From contig NZ_LUKQ02000023.1 in NCBI RefSeq assembly GCF_001647025.1, positions 1 through 39,911 of the forward strand: DNA of 39,911 nucleotides, written 5' to 3'. Each line of letters starts with the position of its first letter. Within the stretch, counting starts at the first letter, position 1. A program made the position numbers and the translations under genes. The DNA is from Endozoicomonas atrinae (GTDB lineage Bacteria > Pseudomonadota > Gammaproteobacteria > Pseudomonadales > Endozoicomonadaceae). A model generated the notes under the pieces. It ran no database searches. It had not been told where the DNA came from and worked only from the letters and a program-made list of their open reading frames with translations. Positions 1 through 8,910 of this stretch are shown in pieces.

Positions 1-1162
1 GAAAATCAACATCATTAAAACCTTCGGGTAGCTGTGGTCGACGAGACATCTGTTCTAGATAATGCATGGTAATGATGCCTAAGCATAGTTGGCGGCAGCT
101 TAAGGATTTAGAAAATGCGATTGGTATAACCTGAGGTTCACAGCAAGGGTTCAACACACCGTAATCGATAAATGGCATTCTTTCTAAAGCATAGTGAGGA
201 TCTATATAGTCAAACAACGCGTTATCACGCTTATCTAGGGAATGCCTGAGCTTTCCTCTAACTCCATCAACCAGAGGCTTTTCAAGCCCCATGCCACTAA
301 CCTCTTGATATAGCTTTTTATTAACAAGATTGGCTGTAAGAAAGGCTTTTTCAATTACTAGCTGGCAAACAGAACCTGCCAAGCCGGATGAGAACAACTC
401 TACATTTCCATCAATAAATACCCTGGATTTACTTACAACTGGCGTTATCGTTTGAATATTAGGGTCCTCTAAGGTGACGGCAACATACCCACCCTCCTTT
501 TCTTCAAACATGCCTTTCAAAACATCACGGGTTTTGGGCGAGTTTAGAAAAGACGCTATTACACTATGAATGGGACATGTATTCCGTTTATCAATCTGAC
601 TAATATCTCTTAGCGAGGGAGAACCTGTATAAAATAATTTTTCAAGCCTGGCAGGGGATCGAGAGAAACTTTTGTGGCCAAGACTATCAACAAGCGCAGA
701 ATCCTCTCCTACAACATAATTTTTTCCCGTGTTTACAGAGAGAGATGAGCTAATATCTACAGCAGAAGGCTCCCTTGGAACTAATTCCCAATCATCTTCA
801 TCTGAGCCTAGGCGGCCATCCCCAGACCTACCATCCAATAAATCCCAAAGACCATCTCCGCAGGAGCGCTGACTGGAAGAGGCAAGAGACAGCTTTCTCA
901 AAGTATCGAAAGGATTAAGTAGGTTGGATACTGCTCTAAGTGCCTTTTTCTTCGAAAAATGGCTTACAACTTTTGTTGGCAGCAGCTCTAACTCAGCTGT
1001 TTCAGTACTAGTTAGTACTCTAACTGTGTGTCCATAAAAGCTTCTTATTAAATCTCTATGGAAGCTTTCAGACTCCCGATCATCATTAATAGGGCCACTA
1101 CTTAAATCTTCGTAGCTCCCATAGCGAGAATTAGACTCAGAATGAGAAGAGTGGGTCTCCAT
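1..1162 (-). CDS. Possible calpain-like (C2-type) cysteine protease, 3' end outside window
   Basis: An uninterrupted minus-strand frame starts at ATG 1162 and runs off the left edge, giving 387 residues so far. A GAGGT Shine-Dalgarno-like stretch lies about 11 nt upstream. The first 185 residues are polar and rich in Ser and Asp, with no signal peptide. Around residues 194-275 the pattern resembles the start of a calpain-type fold. It has NTCPIHSVIASFL (Cys196 as nucleophile candidate), then a Gly-Gly-Tyr-Val-Ala-Val strand near 224-229, then CQLVIEKAF (266-274), like the W..L-EKA helix of bacterial C2 peptidases. The catalytic His and Asn would fall beyond the window, so activity cannot be judged. 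A long low-complexity leader before a protease domain would fit a secreted effector, but that is inference. The family call is from motif memory only; it could be a lineage-specific hypothetical protein. Confidence 0.45.
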   Translation of the reverse strand, partial: METHSSHSESNSRYGSYEDLSSGPINDDRESESFHRDLIRSFYGHTVRVLTSTETAELELLPTKVVSHFSKKKALRAVSNLLNPFDTLRKLSLASSSQRSCGDGLWDLLDGRSGDGRLGSDEDDWELVPREPSAVDISSSLSVNTGKNYVVGEDSALVDSLGHKSFSRSPARLEKLFYTGSPSLRDISQIDKRNTCPIHSVIASFLNSPKTRDVLKGMFEEKEGGYVAVTLEDPNIQTITPVVSKSRVFIDGNVELFSSGLAGSVCQLVIEKAFLTANLVNKKLYQEVSGMGLEKPLVDGVRGKLRHSLDKRDNALFDYIDPHYALERMPFIDYGVLNPCCEPQVIPIAFSKSLSCRQLCLGIITMHYLEQMSRRPQLPEGFNDVDF

Positions 1163-1253
1163 AAAAAAGTTGACCTCATTTAATTATAATTATTAAAAGT
1201 TTCACCTATTGCCACTCTGCCTCTGAGGAATCGACTAGTTCCCTTAATTTTCT

Positions 1254-2243
1254 TTATGCCCGACTAAAGTCAAACGCCAGCACCTCAGAAATATTACCCG
1301 TACCCAGCATTAGCATGAGAAGCCGGTCAATACCCATTGCTACTCCTGCGCAGTCTGGCATTCCATGTGCCAGAGCATCCACCATATTCTGATCATAGGG
1401 GTAGATGTCATACCCTCGCTCCTGACGCATCTGCTGTTCTTCTTCAAAGCGCTTTTTCTGCTCTTCTGCATCCAGCAGCTCATGGTAACCATTCGCCAGC
1501 TCGACACCATTAACAAACAGTTCAAATCGTGAAGCCACAGGATGGCCATCCCGGTTAGTGGATAATCTGGCCAGTGCAGACATTGTGGAGGGATAGTCAT
1601 AAACAAAGACCCCTTCCAACACATCAGCATTTGGCGACCCAAGGTCAGGCTCAACAAACTTGGAAAACAGCAAATCAAGACAGTCACTGCGTTCAAGCCC
1701 CTGAAGCTTGGCATCTACCTTACCCCTGACGACTTGGCTCAGCTCTTCATCTGTCGCGATATAAGGGTTTAGTCCGAGGTATTCCTCAAATAGTTCCCCA
1801 TAGCTGCAGCGTCTGACCTCTTTGAAATTACAGACACTGCTTAGCAAGCCAGCCACGTCATCCATCAACCGCTGGTCATTCATGCCTATGCGATACCACT
1901 CCAGCATGGTGAATTCCGGATTATGGCGCCCTCCAGCCTCACCGTTTCTGAAAACCCGCCCTAAAGAATAGATATCTCCGCTGCCTGCAGATAAAAGGCG
2001 CTTCATAGGAAATTCCGGGGAGGTGTGCAAATAACAAAGCTGTGACTTCCCATGACCAATAGGAGTGAACTCGGTAGCAAAGCTGTCTATGTAGACAGCT
2101 ACCGTGGCACTACTGGACAACATTGGGGTTTCCACCTCCATGATTCCCTGGCCATCAAGGTAGGCTCTGACCTTACGCAGTAGTTGAGCTCGCTCTCTAA
2201 GAGCCATCATGGATGCTGATGGGCGCCAAAGTTCATTAGTCAC
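1254..2243 (-). CDS. epmA: EF-P--(R)-beta-lysine ligase EpmA (PoxA/GenX)
   Basis: This is a paralogue of the catalytic domain of class II lysyl-tRNA synthetase. It lacks the anticodon-binding domain and attaches (R)-beta-lysine to EF-P. The protein has the class II motifs: TSPEFPMKRLL followed by FRNGEAGGRHNPEFTMLEWYR (motif 2), and GMPDCAGVAMGIDRLLML near the C terminus (motif 3). Its length of about 330 residues matches E. coli EpmA (325). I chose the GTG at 2243 (MTNELWRPSAS...). It aligns with the E. coli N terminus and has GGAG 6 nt upstream, whereas the in-frame TTG at 2255 has no better site. It lies downstream of efp on the same strand with about 250 bp between them. The modification substrate (efp) and the lysine 2,3-aminomutase (epmB) are its neighbours, which supports the assignment. 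Confidence 0.95.
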   Translation of the reverse strand: MTNELWRPSASMMALRERAQLLRKVRAYLDGQGIMEVETPMLSSSATVAVYIDSFATEFTPIGHGKSQLCYLHTSPEFPMKRLLSAGSGDIYSLGRVFRNGEAGGRHNPEFTMLEWYRIGMNDQRLMDDVAGLLSSVCNFKEVRRCSYGELFEEYLGLNPYIATDEELSQVVRGKVDAKLQGLERSDCLDLLFSKFVEPDLGSPNADVLEGVFVYDYPSTMSALARLSTNRDGHPVASRFELFVNGVELANGYHELLDAEEQKKRFEEEQQMRQERGYDIYPYDQNMVDALAHGMPDCAGVAMGIDRLLMLMLGTGNISEVLAFDFSRA

Positions 2244-2458
2244 GTAAGTCTCCAAATAAAAGAGGTGGGTCTGCCACAGTTACAGAAGTAGTTAGTCTCT
2301 TAATAGCAGACTATCAATTCTTATTGCCAAATATAAATAATGTATGAGCTTGTCCGCCTGAGCCACGTGAGAACAAACAGGATTAATTTAAATCTGGAGG
2401 GGAGGCTTTCTTTATTACGAGTTGATGATTGAAGTCCAAGAGGAAGGGGTAATGTAAG

Positions 2459-2492
2459 TTGTGGGCAGGAAAATAATTCCTCCTGCCCACAA
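2459..2492 (-). terminator. Hairpin after efp, terminator-like but with a weak U-tract
   Basis: The arms TTGTGGGCAGGA and TCCTGCCCACAA form a perfect 12-bp stem with a 10-nt loop, starting 4 nt after the efp stop codon. On the efp strand the bases after the stem (AACTTACATT) hold no run of T. It is therefore not a classical intrinsic terminator; it may define the efp 3' end or cause partial termination before epmA. Confidence 0.6.
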
Positions 2493-2496
2493 AAGC

Positions 2497-3066
2497 TTAC
2501 TTCACACGACCAACATATTCGCCGGTACGGGTATCGATTTTCAGAACTTCGCCTTCAACAATAAACAGAGGTACTTTAACGGTTGCACCTGTGCTGAGCT
2601 TGGCTGGCTTGGAGCCGCCCTGAGCAGTATCGCCTTTCAGACCAGGATCCGTCTCCACCACCTGAAGCTCCACAAAATTAGGCGCAGAAACCGAAAGAGG
2701 GGAACCATTATAAAGAGTAACCGAGTATACTCCCTGCTCCTTAAGCCAATCGATGGTGTCACCCACGGCCTCACGGCTGGCTGCATGCTGTTCGTAGGAA
2801 CCATCAGTCATCATGAAGTGCCAGAATTCACCGTCGGTGTAGAGGTATTCCATATCCAGGTCCATCACGTCTGCAGCTTCCAGACTTTCGCCAGATTTGA
2901 AAGTACGCTCCCAGACACGACCGGACATAAGGTTACGGAATTTAACCCGGTTAAACGCCTGACCTTTTCCAGGTTTTACAAATTCGTTCTCAATGATCGA
3001 ACAGGGATCACCCTCGAGCATTACTTTAAGACCTGAACGAAACTCATTGGTACTATAACTAGCCAT
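2497..3066 (-). CDS. efp: Translation elongation factor P
   Basis: EF-P binds between the P and E sites and relieves ribosomes stalled at polyproline stretches. The 189-residue protein is full length and collinear with E. coli EF-P. The modified loop reads [10 protein letters not shown], with Lys34 as the beta-lysylation site, and the C terminus is the conserved GEYVGRVK. Lys34 together with adjacent epmA and epmB shows use of the beta-lysine branch rather than the Arg32-rhamnose branch found in Pseudomonas. The start at 3066 is fixed by the conserved N terminus [12 protein letters not shown]. It is divergent from epmB with only 29 bp between the two start codons, so at least one promoter must lie inside the other gene's coding sequence. 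Confidence 0.98.
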   Translation of the reverse strand: MASYSTNEFRSGLKVMLEGDPCSIIENEFVKPGKGQAFNRVKFRNLMSGRVWERTFKSGESLEAADVMDLDMEYLYTDGEFWHFMMTDGSYEQHAASREAVGDTIDWLKEQGVYSVTLYNGSPLSVSAPNFVELQVVETDPGLKGDTAQGGSKPAKLSTGATVKVPLFIVEGEVLKIDTRTGEYVGRVK

Positions 3067-3095
3067 TGGACCTTACCAGGAGATCAAAAAACCCT

Positions 3096-4115
3096 ATGAT
3101 AACCCGTTCCGAGCTCAGTGTGCAGACTATCAGCGATTTCGGCTGCTGGCAGGAGCAACTGGCAGGCGCAATCACCTCTCCGGAGCAGCTGCTAACCATG
3201 CTGCAGCTTAGCCCGGAGCTATTATCACCTGCGTTGAAAGCCTGTCAGGAATTTCCACTGAGAGTACCCCACGCCTATATCAACAGAATGGAACTGGGGA
3301 ACGCCAACGACCCCTTGTTAAGGCAGGTTCTGCCTGTTGGCGAAGAATGTGAGCATATAGAGGGTTTTGGCCTGGATCCGCTGGCAGAGCAGTCTCAGAA
3401 TCCAACCGATGGCGTTATCCATAAATACCATGGCAGGCTTTTGTTAATAGTGAGTGGGGCCTGTGCGGTAAACTGCCGTTTCTGCTTTCGCCGTCATTTT
3501 CCTTATCAGGATAACCGGCTGGATCGGGACAGCTGGAACAGCGCCATGGAGTACATACGCTCAGATACCAGCATAAAGGAAGTTATCCTAAGTGGCGGAG
3601 ATCCACTGGCCACCAGCGACCGTCGACTGGAGAAAATTGCTGCCGAGCTGAATCATATCGATCACGTTGAAACACTGCGAATTCATAGCCGTCTGCCCAT
3701 TGTTATTCCTGACCGGGTAACGGATGACCTGATCAACTGGTTTGCCAGGCAGCGTCTGCAGCCAGTGATGGTTATTCATGCAAATCACGCCAACGAGATC
3801 GATGATAGCGTTCGTGAAGCCATGTTCCGACTCAAACAGGCTGGCGTGACACTATTGAATCAGGCCGTTTTGCTTAAGGGAATCAATGACAGTGCTTCCG
3901 CTCTTATTCAGCTTGGCGAAGCGTTGTTCAAGGCTGGAGTGCTCCCTTACTACCTGCACCTGTTAGACCCGGTACATGGCGCTGCTCATTTTGATATTCC
4001 GGAAGTTAAAGCTACCCGTCTTCTGAAAGAGGTAATGGCTAATTGTCCAGGCTACCTGGTTCCCAAACTGGTTCGGGAAATTCCCGGCAGACTTGGAAAA
4101 ACCTGGATATCCTGA
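3096..4115 (+). CDS. epmB: EF-P (S)-lysine 2,3-aminomutase EpmB (YjeK)
   Basis: A radical-SAM, PLP-dependent enzyme that converts (S)-alpha-lysine to (R)-beta-lysine for EF-P modification. The CxxxCxxC cluster is at Cys123, Cys127 and Cys130 (GACAVNCRFCFRR). The motif VILSGGDPL follows, and the C terminus YLVPKLVREIPGRLGKTW carries the lysine-rich PLP region typical of this family. The ATG at 3096 has AGGAGA at 3078-3083 and gives 339 residues, close to E. coli EpmB (342). An in-frame TTG at 3066 would add ten residues and abut the efp start; I consider it unlikely. The divergent efp-epmB arrangement is also found in enterobacteria. Confidence 0.95.
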   Translation: MITRSELSVQTISDFGCWQEQLAGAITSPEQLLTMLQLSPELLSPALKACQEFPLRVPHAYINRMELGNANDPLLRQVLPVGEECEHIEGFGLDPLAEQSQNPTDGVIHKYHGRLLLIVSGACAVNCRFCFRRHFPYQDNRLDRDSWNSAMEYIRSDTSIKEVILSGGDPLATSDRRLEKIAAELNHIDHVETLRIHSRLPIVIPDRVTDDLINWFARQRLQPVMVIHANHANEIDDSVREAMFRLKQAGVTLLNQAVLLKGINDSASALIQLGEALFKAGVLPYYLHLLDPVHGAAHFDIPEVKATRLLKEVMANCPGYLVPKLVREIPGRLGKTWIS

Positions 4116-4140
4116 CATTTTTAACTAAAGTCAGGCATTG

Positions 4141-4217
4141 ATCGCACCGTTAGATAATAGCTATATAGTCTGTTGAGATGTTGCCATAAGCAGCATCCCA
4201 AGGGATAAAGGTGCGAT
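4141..4217. other. Possible structured RNA element in the epmB-PilZ gap
   Basis: The 287-bp gap between epmB and the next gene has no convincing gene. It contains an outer pair of 8-bp inverted arms (ATCGCACC at 4141-4148 and GGTGCGAT at 4210-4217). They enclose a hairpin with arms GATGTTGC and GCAGCATC around a 5-nt loop (one G-U pair). No T-run follows. This may be an mRNA 3' structure, a small RNA or chance. Confidence 0.25.
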
Positions 4218-4402
4218 ATACTGGAATATTGAACGCAGCAAATTTATTATTAATAGAATAAGCTGCCGTAAAGTCGTGAAAAAAAGCACTGCCAGCCACC
4301 AGACTATTAAAAATAGCCGAAAGGCAGTAGCTCATAGACTAATAACATTGATGAAGCGCAGTACCTGACAGGATGTCAGAGCCCTGATAGTGGGATTAAA
4401 GA

Positions 4403-6061
4403 ATGGAATCTACAAATACTCTTCACCTGGAGCTGCCCAGTCGCAGCCTCGCATCCTTGTCATTTTGCTCTAATGGATCTGGATCCAGCATCGAGCAACT
4501 TGAACATTGGGCAAAAAATCTCTCTATTACTGATTACCAGCAAAATGGTGAGAGCTTGGCCAATGCATTGGATGAGCTAACCAAACTGAACTGCCCTCCC
4601 AGTGAGTTTTACAGGCTTGTCGACGTTGTCCGGTCGCCTGTTCTGACAACAGTATCCAACCTCTATCAACGCCATTTAAAACGATATATTACTTTTGAAT
4701 CAGGCCAGCAAATCTGGTTTGATCTTTGTCATCAACTGCATTCAGGATTGGCAACTGCCTACAAGGCGGTAGTTCAATGCTGTCTGGATAACAATGAACA
4801 TGGTGATATCCTCGCTGCTGCACTGCACCGGGCTATTTCAGAGAGTTCTGCCGCGTATTTATTCCATTGCCTGCTTTATCGTCCAGCTCCTGAACGCCTC
4901 TGGCTTGAACTACACGCTTTATATCAGCTTGCCACAAGTCATAATCACCAAGGCTTTCAACAGGAGGATCCTTATGACAGCAAATCCAAACCTATGTCGC
5001 TGGAAAGCCTCTATAAACGGACTCTGCTGCTGTCCCGCAGTAATACCAATAGATTATCACCCAGTGAAATCCAACAGGTCTGGCAAATTTTAAGTATCTG
5101 GATCAGTCACTGCAAAATACAGCCCGAATCTGGCCTGAAAACCTATTTTTCAGCAAGCCTCAACAGTGATGACGGCCTTGAATATGCACCACCAGAGCCT
5201 GATAAGGCACACTCAGGCATAATTGGTCTGAATATCAAAGTACTTACAGCGCAGCTAGAAAAGATAAAAAAAGATCCCAAAGCAACAAAATTACTGTCAG
5301 CTGAATTGATCAAACATCTCATATCAAGCTGGGGTCCCATCCAAAAGCGATCCAGTCCCCGCAGAGCCTCTTCAGACCAATGCGACGTCTGCTTTGGATT
5401 TACCGGGCTCCATTATCACCTCTCAGGTAAGCGGAGCTTTGAGGATATCATTGCCATTCATTCTGAGGCTGCTGGCAAGAGTAACTTCTCAGAACAGTCT
5501 GATGATGTGTGGTCACAGGCACATGATGCTGAGATCAGGGATGATGATAAACAAAGCAGCCCTTCAGCGGGTGAGATAATTACATTTAACACTGAAGAGT
5601 TTTTGGATAATAAGCGCCTGTCCGCATTGAAAGCTGAGATCATCAATACCAGCAATACCGGGTTCTGCCTCAAAATCACCAGCAAGCTACCCCAACAGTT
5701 TCATGCAGGTGAGCTTATTGGAATCCGTCAAAACAAAACGTCTCCATGGGCCCTATACAGTGTGCGCTGGCTAGGTATTTCAGCTCAGAATGAGGTCACT
5801 TTTGGCGTCAACCTCATCACTACATCCGTAGAAGCCGTTGCCACATCATTGATACACAAAACCCAGGAAGCAACCCACTTCCAGAGATCACTTATGCTGA
5901 CTGATCCCAATGAGGCCTCTCTGATCATGCCAAGTCTCTCCGGTAAGGAGGGTGCTAAATTTGAGTTGATACAAAATGACACTCTGCTTAAAGGTCAACT
6001 CATGAGCTGCATTAATACAACCCCAACCTGGTGTCAGTACCAATTCAAGCTGTTTGTATAA
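4403..6061 (+). CDS. PilZ-like protein next to a FimX-like gene
   Basis: A 552-residue soluble protein with no signal peptide or TM segment. Residues about 30-300 are helical and resemble the N-terminal part of large Pseudomonas-type proteins with a degenerate PilZ end. Near residue 331 is GFTGLHYHLSG. Residues about 409-552 have the layout of a divergent PilZ barrel: AEIINTSNTGFCLKI (like the D/N-x-S-x-x-G strand), then a GELIGIR strand, then WALYSVRWLG and FGVNLI. The RxxxR c-di-GMP motif is not evident before this domain, so ligand binding is uncertain. It stands 180 bp upstream of the FimX-like gene on the same strand. A link to c-di-GMP control of surface motility or type IV pili is inference from this context and the fold pattern. 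Confidence 0.6.
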   Translation: MESTNTLHLELPSRSLASLSFCSNGSGSSIEQLEHWAKNLSITDYQQNGESLANALDELTKLNCPPSEFYRLVDVVRSPVLTTVSNLYQRHLKRYITFESGQQIWFDLCHQLHSGLATAYKAVVQCCLDNNEHGDILAAALHRAISESSAAYLFHCLLYRPAPERLWLELHALYQLATSHNHQGFQQEDPYDSKSKPMSLESLYKRTLLLSRSNTNRLSPSEIQQVWQILSIWISHCKIQPESGLKTYFSASLNSDDGLEYAPPEPDKAHSGIIGLNIKVLTAQLEKIKKDPKATKLLSAELIKHLISSWGPIQKRSSPRRASSDQCDVCFGFTGLHYHLSGKRSFEDIIAIHSEAAGKSNFSEQSDDVWSQAHDAEIRDDDKQSSPSAGEIITFNTEEFLDNKRLSALKAEIINTSNTGFCLKITSKLPQQFHAGELIGIRQNKTSPWALYSVRWLGISAQNEVTFGVNLITTSVEAVATSLIHKTQEATHFQRSLMLTDPNEASLIMPSLSGKEGAKFELIQNDTLLKGQLMSCINTTPTWCQYQFKLFV

Positions 6062-6241
6062 GAGCTTTCATTTTTTTGATATCTGCAGTCAAGTTCACAG
6101 TGCCTGTCACAATTCAGTGAAGGCGCTCTATACCTTTTAATTGTGCTTATCGTATGATGTTGAAACAGGCTCATATCGTTTCAGGGGGCATTCTGCTGAC
6201 GTAAGAGCTTCCTCCTTCAAAAAAACAGTGATCAATCTCGA

Positions 6242-8263
6242 ATGGATTACCGCAGACAAACCATACGCTTGCTTGCCCTGGAAGACTCCCCAAACGATGT
6301 CGAACGCTGGGTAAAGTTATTTCGCAATGCGGGTATGCCTCCCAGGGTACAACATATCTCTTCCATCGAAACAATGGAGGAAGCCCTGATAGAGCAGCCA
6401 TGGGATGTCGTTCTCAGCTCTGAAGAAACATCCAGGCTTAATGCGCAGCAGGTGCTTTCCATCATTGAGAAGCACCAGAAAGATATTCCGGTCATTGTAA
6501 CCCTGCCGGAATACAATCCTCAGCGTGCTTCTACCTGGCTGTCTGCTGGCGCCAGGGATGCTATACCCAGCTCTAATGAAGAGCATATACTGCATGCCGT
6601 TCTCCGTGAACTCACGAGCCTGGAAGACCGAAGAAACCTCAACAGTGCACGTCAGGAGCTGAATGAGTCCAACAAACGTTGTCAACTGTTACTGGCCAAC
6701 GCCTCAGAAGCAATCGCCTATATTCATGATGGAATGCATGTGGATGCCAATGCGGCTTATCTTCAACTCACTGGCTATGACAATGCTGATGATCTGGCAG
6801 GCATACCATTAATCGATATGATCGCGGCGCAACATCAAGCTGAAATCAAGCAGATGTTGAAGCGGTTTGGGGTGAACAATCAGATCGACCCGGTTGAATG
6901 TGAGCTGGTTCACACCGATGGGCACAGCACACCAGTCAGTCTTCGCTTATCTGAAGCACAATATGATGATGAGCCCTGTATCCAGCTGATTTTATTGCCG
7001 GTTATGGTTCCCGTACTCAGCCAGCCCGTTAGCGATAAAGCAAGTTCAGAAACGAAAGAGCAGTTTCTTGAAAGAGCAGCATCTGCTGTCAAAGAAGCAT
7101 CCGAGGCAACGCTGGTCTGGATACAGCTGGATGACTTTCAGAATATACGGCAAGAAGCCAGTATTGAAGGCATTCTTTCCATACAGAAATCCATTGTGCG
7201 AATGGCTGAGGAACTCTTCCCTGCTTCGGCAATCTGCCATTATTCCGATGACAGTTTTTTGCTTATCGAAACAGAGGGTAATCCGGAAGGCATCCATGAG
7301 CGCCTTACCACTTTGCAAAGTGCCATCGATGAGCACCTGTTCGGTAGTGAAGATGAAACACTCACAGCAACAGTAACCATTGGTTTTGCTGTTAAAGAGC
7401 ATAAACAAGATCTCACAGTGCTCTTAAATAATGCAGAGAGTGCATGCCAGCTCGCCATCAAAAATGCAGGACGTCTTTGCCGCTATTCCAAAGCGGAAGA
7501 ACTCAATGAGAAAGCAAGGGATGGCGATGTGCAGGCTATGATCCGTCAGGCGCTCTCACAGGATTCATTCCATCTGCTGTTCCAGCCTGTCATCAACATT
7601 ACCGGCTCAGAAGAGAAGCAGTACGAAGTTTTCCTGCGCCTTCACTCTCACCAGGGTGAAGTGGTTGAAGCCGGCACGTTCATGGCAGCTGCAGAATCAT
7701 CAAGCCTGATGCCGCATATTGATCGCTGGGTTCTTCGTCAATGTGTGCGCCAGCTGGCACAGGTTCATAAACAGGGGCAAAACGTTCGATTGCTGATTCA
7801 CCTGAGTCACCTGTCCATCCAGGGAACCGAGTTAGCCCAATACCTTTCTGGCCTGTTGAAAGCAACAGAGCTGCCGCCTGACAGTATTGTCCTGCAATTA
7901 CCAGAGTCCATGGTGTTACAGCAGCTGAAACGCATTGTGGATTTTGCTGAAGCTATTCACAATATTGGCTGCCAGCTTGCCATCACCCGGTTTCAGGGTG
8001 ACTCACGTTCCATGAAAATGCTGAAGCATCTTGATATCCAGTTTGTTCGTCTGGATGGCAGCTTCACCAGTAAGTTGGATGAAAACAATGATGAGGAAAT
8101 CATCAAAATGCTGGATGTTCTCAAAGAGCATAATATTCGCAGCATTGTTCCAAAGGTAGAAAGCACCCAGACACTGGCCCACCTGTGGAGAATGGGCGTT
8201 GATTACGCGCAGGGCTATTATATTCAAGGGCCAATGGAAACGATGGACTTTGACTTTGGCTAA
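6242..8263 (+). CDS. FimX-like degenerate GGDEF-EAL c-di-GMP effector
   Basis: The 673-residue protein has a receiver-like domain (1-125), a short helical linker, a PAS-like domain (about 145-255), a GGDEF-like domain (about 280-415) and an EAL-like domain (about 435-668). All catalytic or phosphorylation motifs are degenerate. The receiver lacks the phospho-acceptor Asp after WDVVL (Ser-Ser instead), GGDEF is SDDSF (335-339), EAL is EVF in YEVFLRL (461-467), and the DDFG loop is replaced by TRFQG. This matches FimX of Pseudomonas and Xanthomonas, a dead EAL protein that binds c-di-GMP and drives type IV pilus assembly. It is probably a c-di-GMP receptor. The ribosome-binding site is weak. 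Its stop codon overlaps the stop of the convergent ABC ATPase gene by 4 bp. From memory, fimX and serB are neighbours in P. aeruginosa too. Confidence 0.85.
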   Translation: MDYRRQTIRLLALEDSPNDVERWVKLFRNAGMPPRVQHISSIETMEEALIEQPWDVVLSSEETSRLNAQQVLSIIEKHQKDIPVIVTLPEYNPQRASTWLSAGARDAIPSSNEEHILHAVLRELTSLEDRRNLNSARQELNESNKRCQLLLANASEAIAYIHDGMHVDANAAYLQLTGYDNADDLAGIPLIDMIAAQHQAEIKQMLKRFGVNNQIDPVECELVHTDGHSTPVSLRLSEAQYDDEPCIQLILLPVMVPVLSQPVSDKASSETKEQFLERAASAVKEASEATLVWIQLDDFQNIRQEASIEGILSIQKSIVRMAEELFPASAICHYSDDSFLLIETEGNPEGIHERLTTLQSAIDEHLFGSEDETLTATVTIGFAVKEHKQDLTVLLNNAESACQLAIKNAGRLCRYSKAEELNEKARDGDVQAMIRQALSQDSFHLLFQPVINITGSEEKQYEVFLRLHSHQGEVVEAGTFMAAAESSSLMPHIDRWVLRQCVRQLAQVHKQGQNVRLLIHLSHLSIQGTELAQYLSGLLKATELPPDSIVLQLPESMVLQQLKRIVDFAEAIHNIGCQLAITRFQGDSRSMKMLKHLDIQFVRLDGSFTSKLDENNDEEIIKMLDVLKEHNIRSIVPKVESTQTLAHLWRMGVDYAQGYYIQGPMETMDFDFG

Positions 8264-8910
8264 GCTAACCTGATCACGCGCCTTTTGTCCGGAATATCCT
8301 GTTCATCATGTGTCACCATGAGAGCAGGAATCCTGCGGCTCTGTATCTGTTGAAAAACGAAATGCCGGAAGCTGCTTCTAAGCGTTGTGTCTAATTTGGA
8401 AAAAGGCTCATCCAGAAGCAGGGCTTTTGGCTCAGACAACAAAGTCCTCATCAAACTGATTCTTGCTTTTTGTCCACCAGACAGCATGGATGGATTTTGT
8501 CCGGAGAAACCCAACATCTCACAGTCAACCAGTGCTTGCTCTACTCTTTCCTGACGCTCAGATTTCTTGTAGTTCACAGGTAAAGCAAAGGCCAGATTCT
8601 CACCAACGGTCATATGGGGAAACAATAGATGATCCTGAAACTGTATGCCTACCTGTCGTTTATATGAAGGCAGGTTATTAAGAACTATCCCTTCTAGAAT
8701 CACTTCTCCTGAGAAAACAAAGCTGTTTGGCAGCGTTCCACAAATCAGATTTAACAAACTGCTTTTGCCGCAACCACTGGGCCCCAGTACCGAAACCACT
8801 TCACCACCGTCCACACGACAGCAGATTTTATCCAAAAGCCTCTGGCCATCCAGACTGATATCAATTTGTTCAAGAATCAGGCTCAAGAATTCAGTCTCCG
8901 GGCAAAGCAT
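8260..8910 (-). CDS. ynjD: ABC transporter ATPase, YnjD-like
   Basis: This 216-residue ATP-binding subunit has a complete motif set: Walker A GPSGCGKSS, Q-loop VGIQFQDHLLF, signature LSGGQKAR, Walker B ALLLDEPFSKLD and H-loop VTHDEQD. It is a short importer-type ATPase without a regulatory C-terminal domain, as in YnjD and ThiQ. Its start overlaps the end of the permease gene by 28 bp, and an in-frame TTG eight codons further in is an alternative start. It is the last gene of the CPXCG-ynjB-ynjC-ynjD unit. Its 3' end runs 4 bp into the convergent FimX-like gene. The substrate is unknown; YnjBCD transporters are sometimes compared to thiamine or iron importers. Confidence 0.9.
   Translation of the reverse strand: MLCPETEFLSLILEQIDISLDGQRLLDKICCRVDGGEVVSVLGPSGCGKSSLLNLICGTLPNSFVFSGEVILEGIVLNNLPSYKRQVGIQFQDHLLFPHMTVGENLAFALPVNYKKSERQERVEQALVDCEMLGFSGQNPSMLSGGQKARISLMRTLLSEPKALLLDEPFSKLDTTLRSSFRHFVFQQIQSRRIPALMVTHDEQDIPDKRRVIRLA

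Noticed and set aside
2461-3036. Plus-strand open frame of 191 codons opposite efp
   Set aside because: It is the antisense shadow of a strongly conserved efp gene; its protein has no recognisable pattern and includes the hairpin sequence.
4150-4335. Minus-strand 61-codon frame in the epmB-PilZ gap
   Set aside because: There is no ribosome-binding site, no recognisable motif, and it overlaps the inverted-repeat structure. It may be chance.
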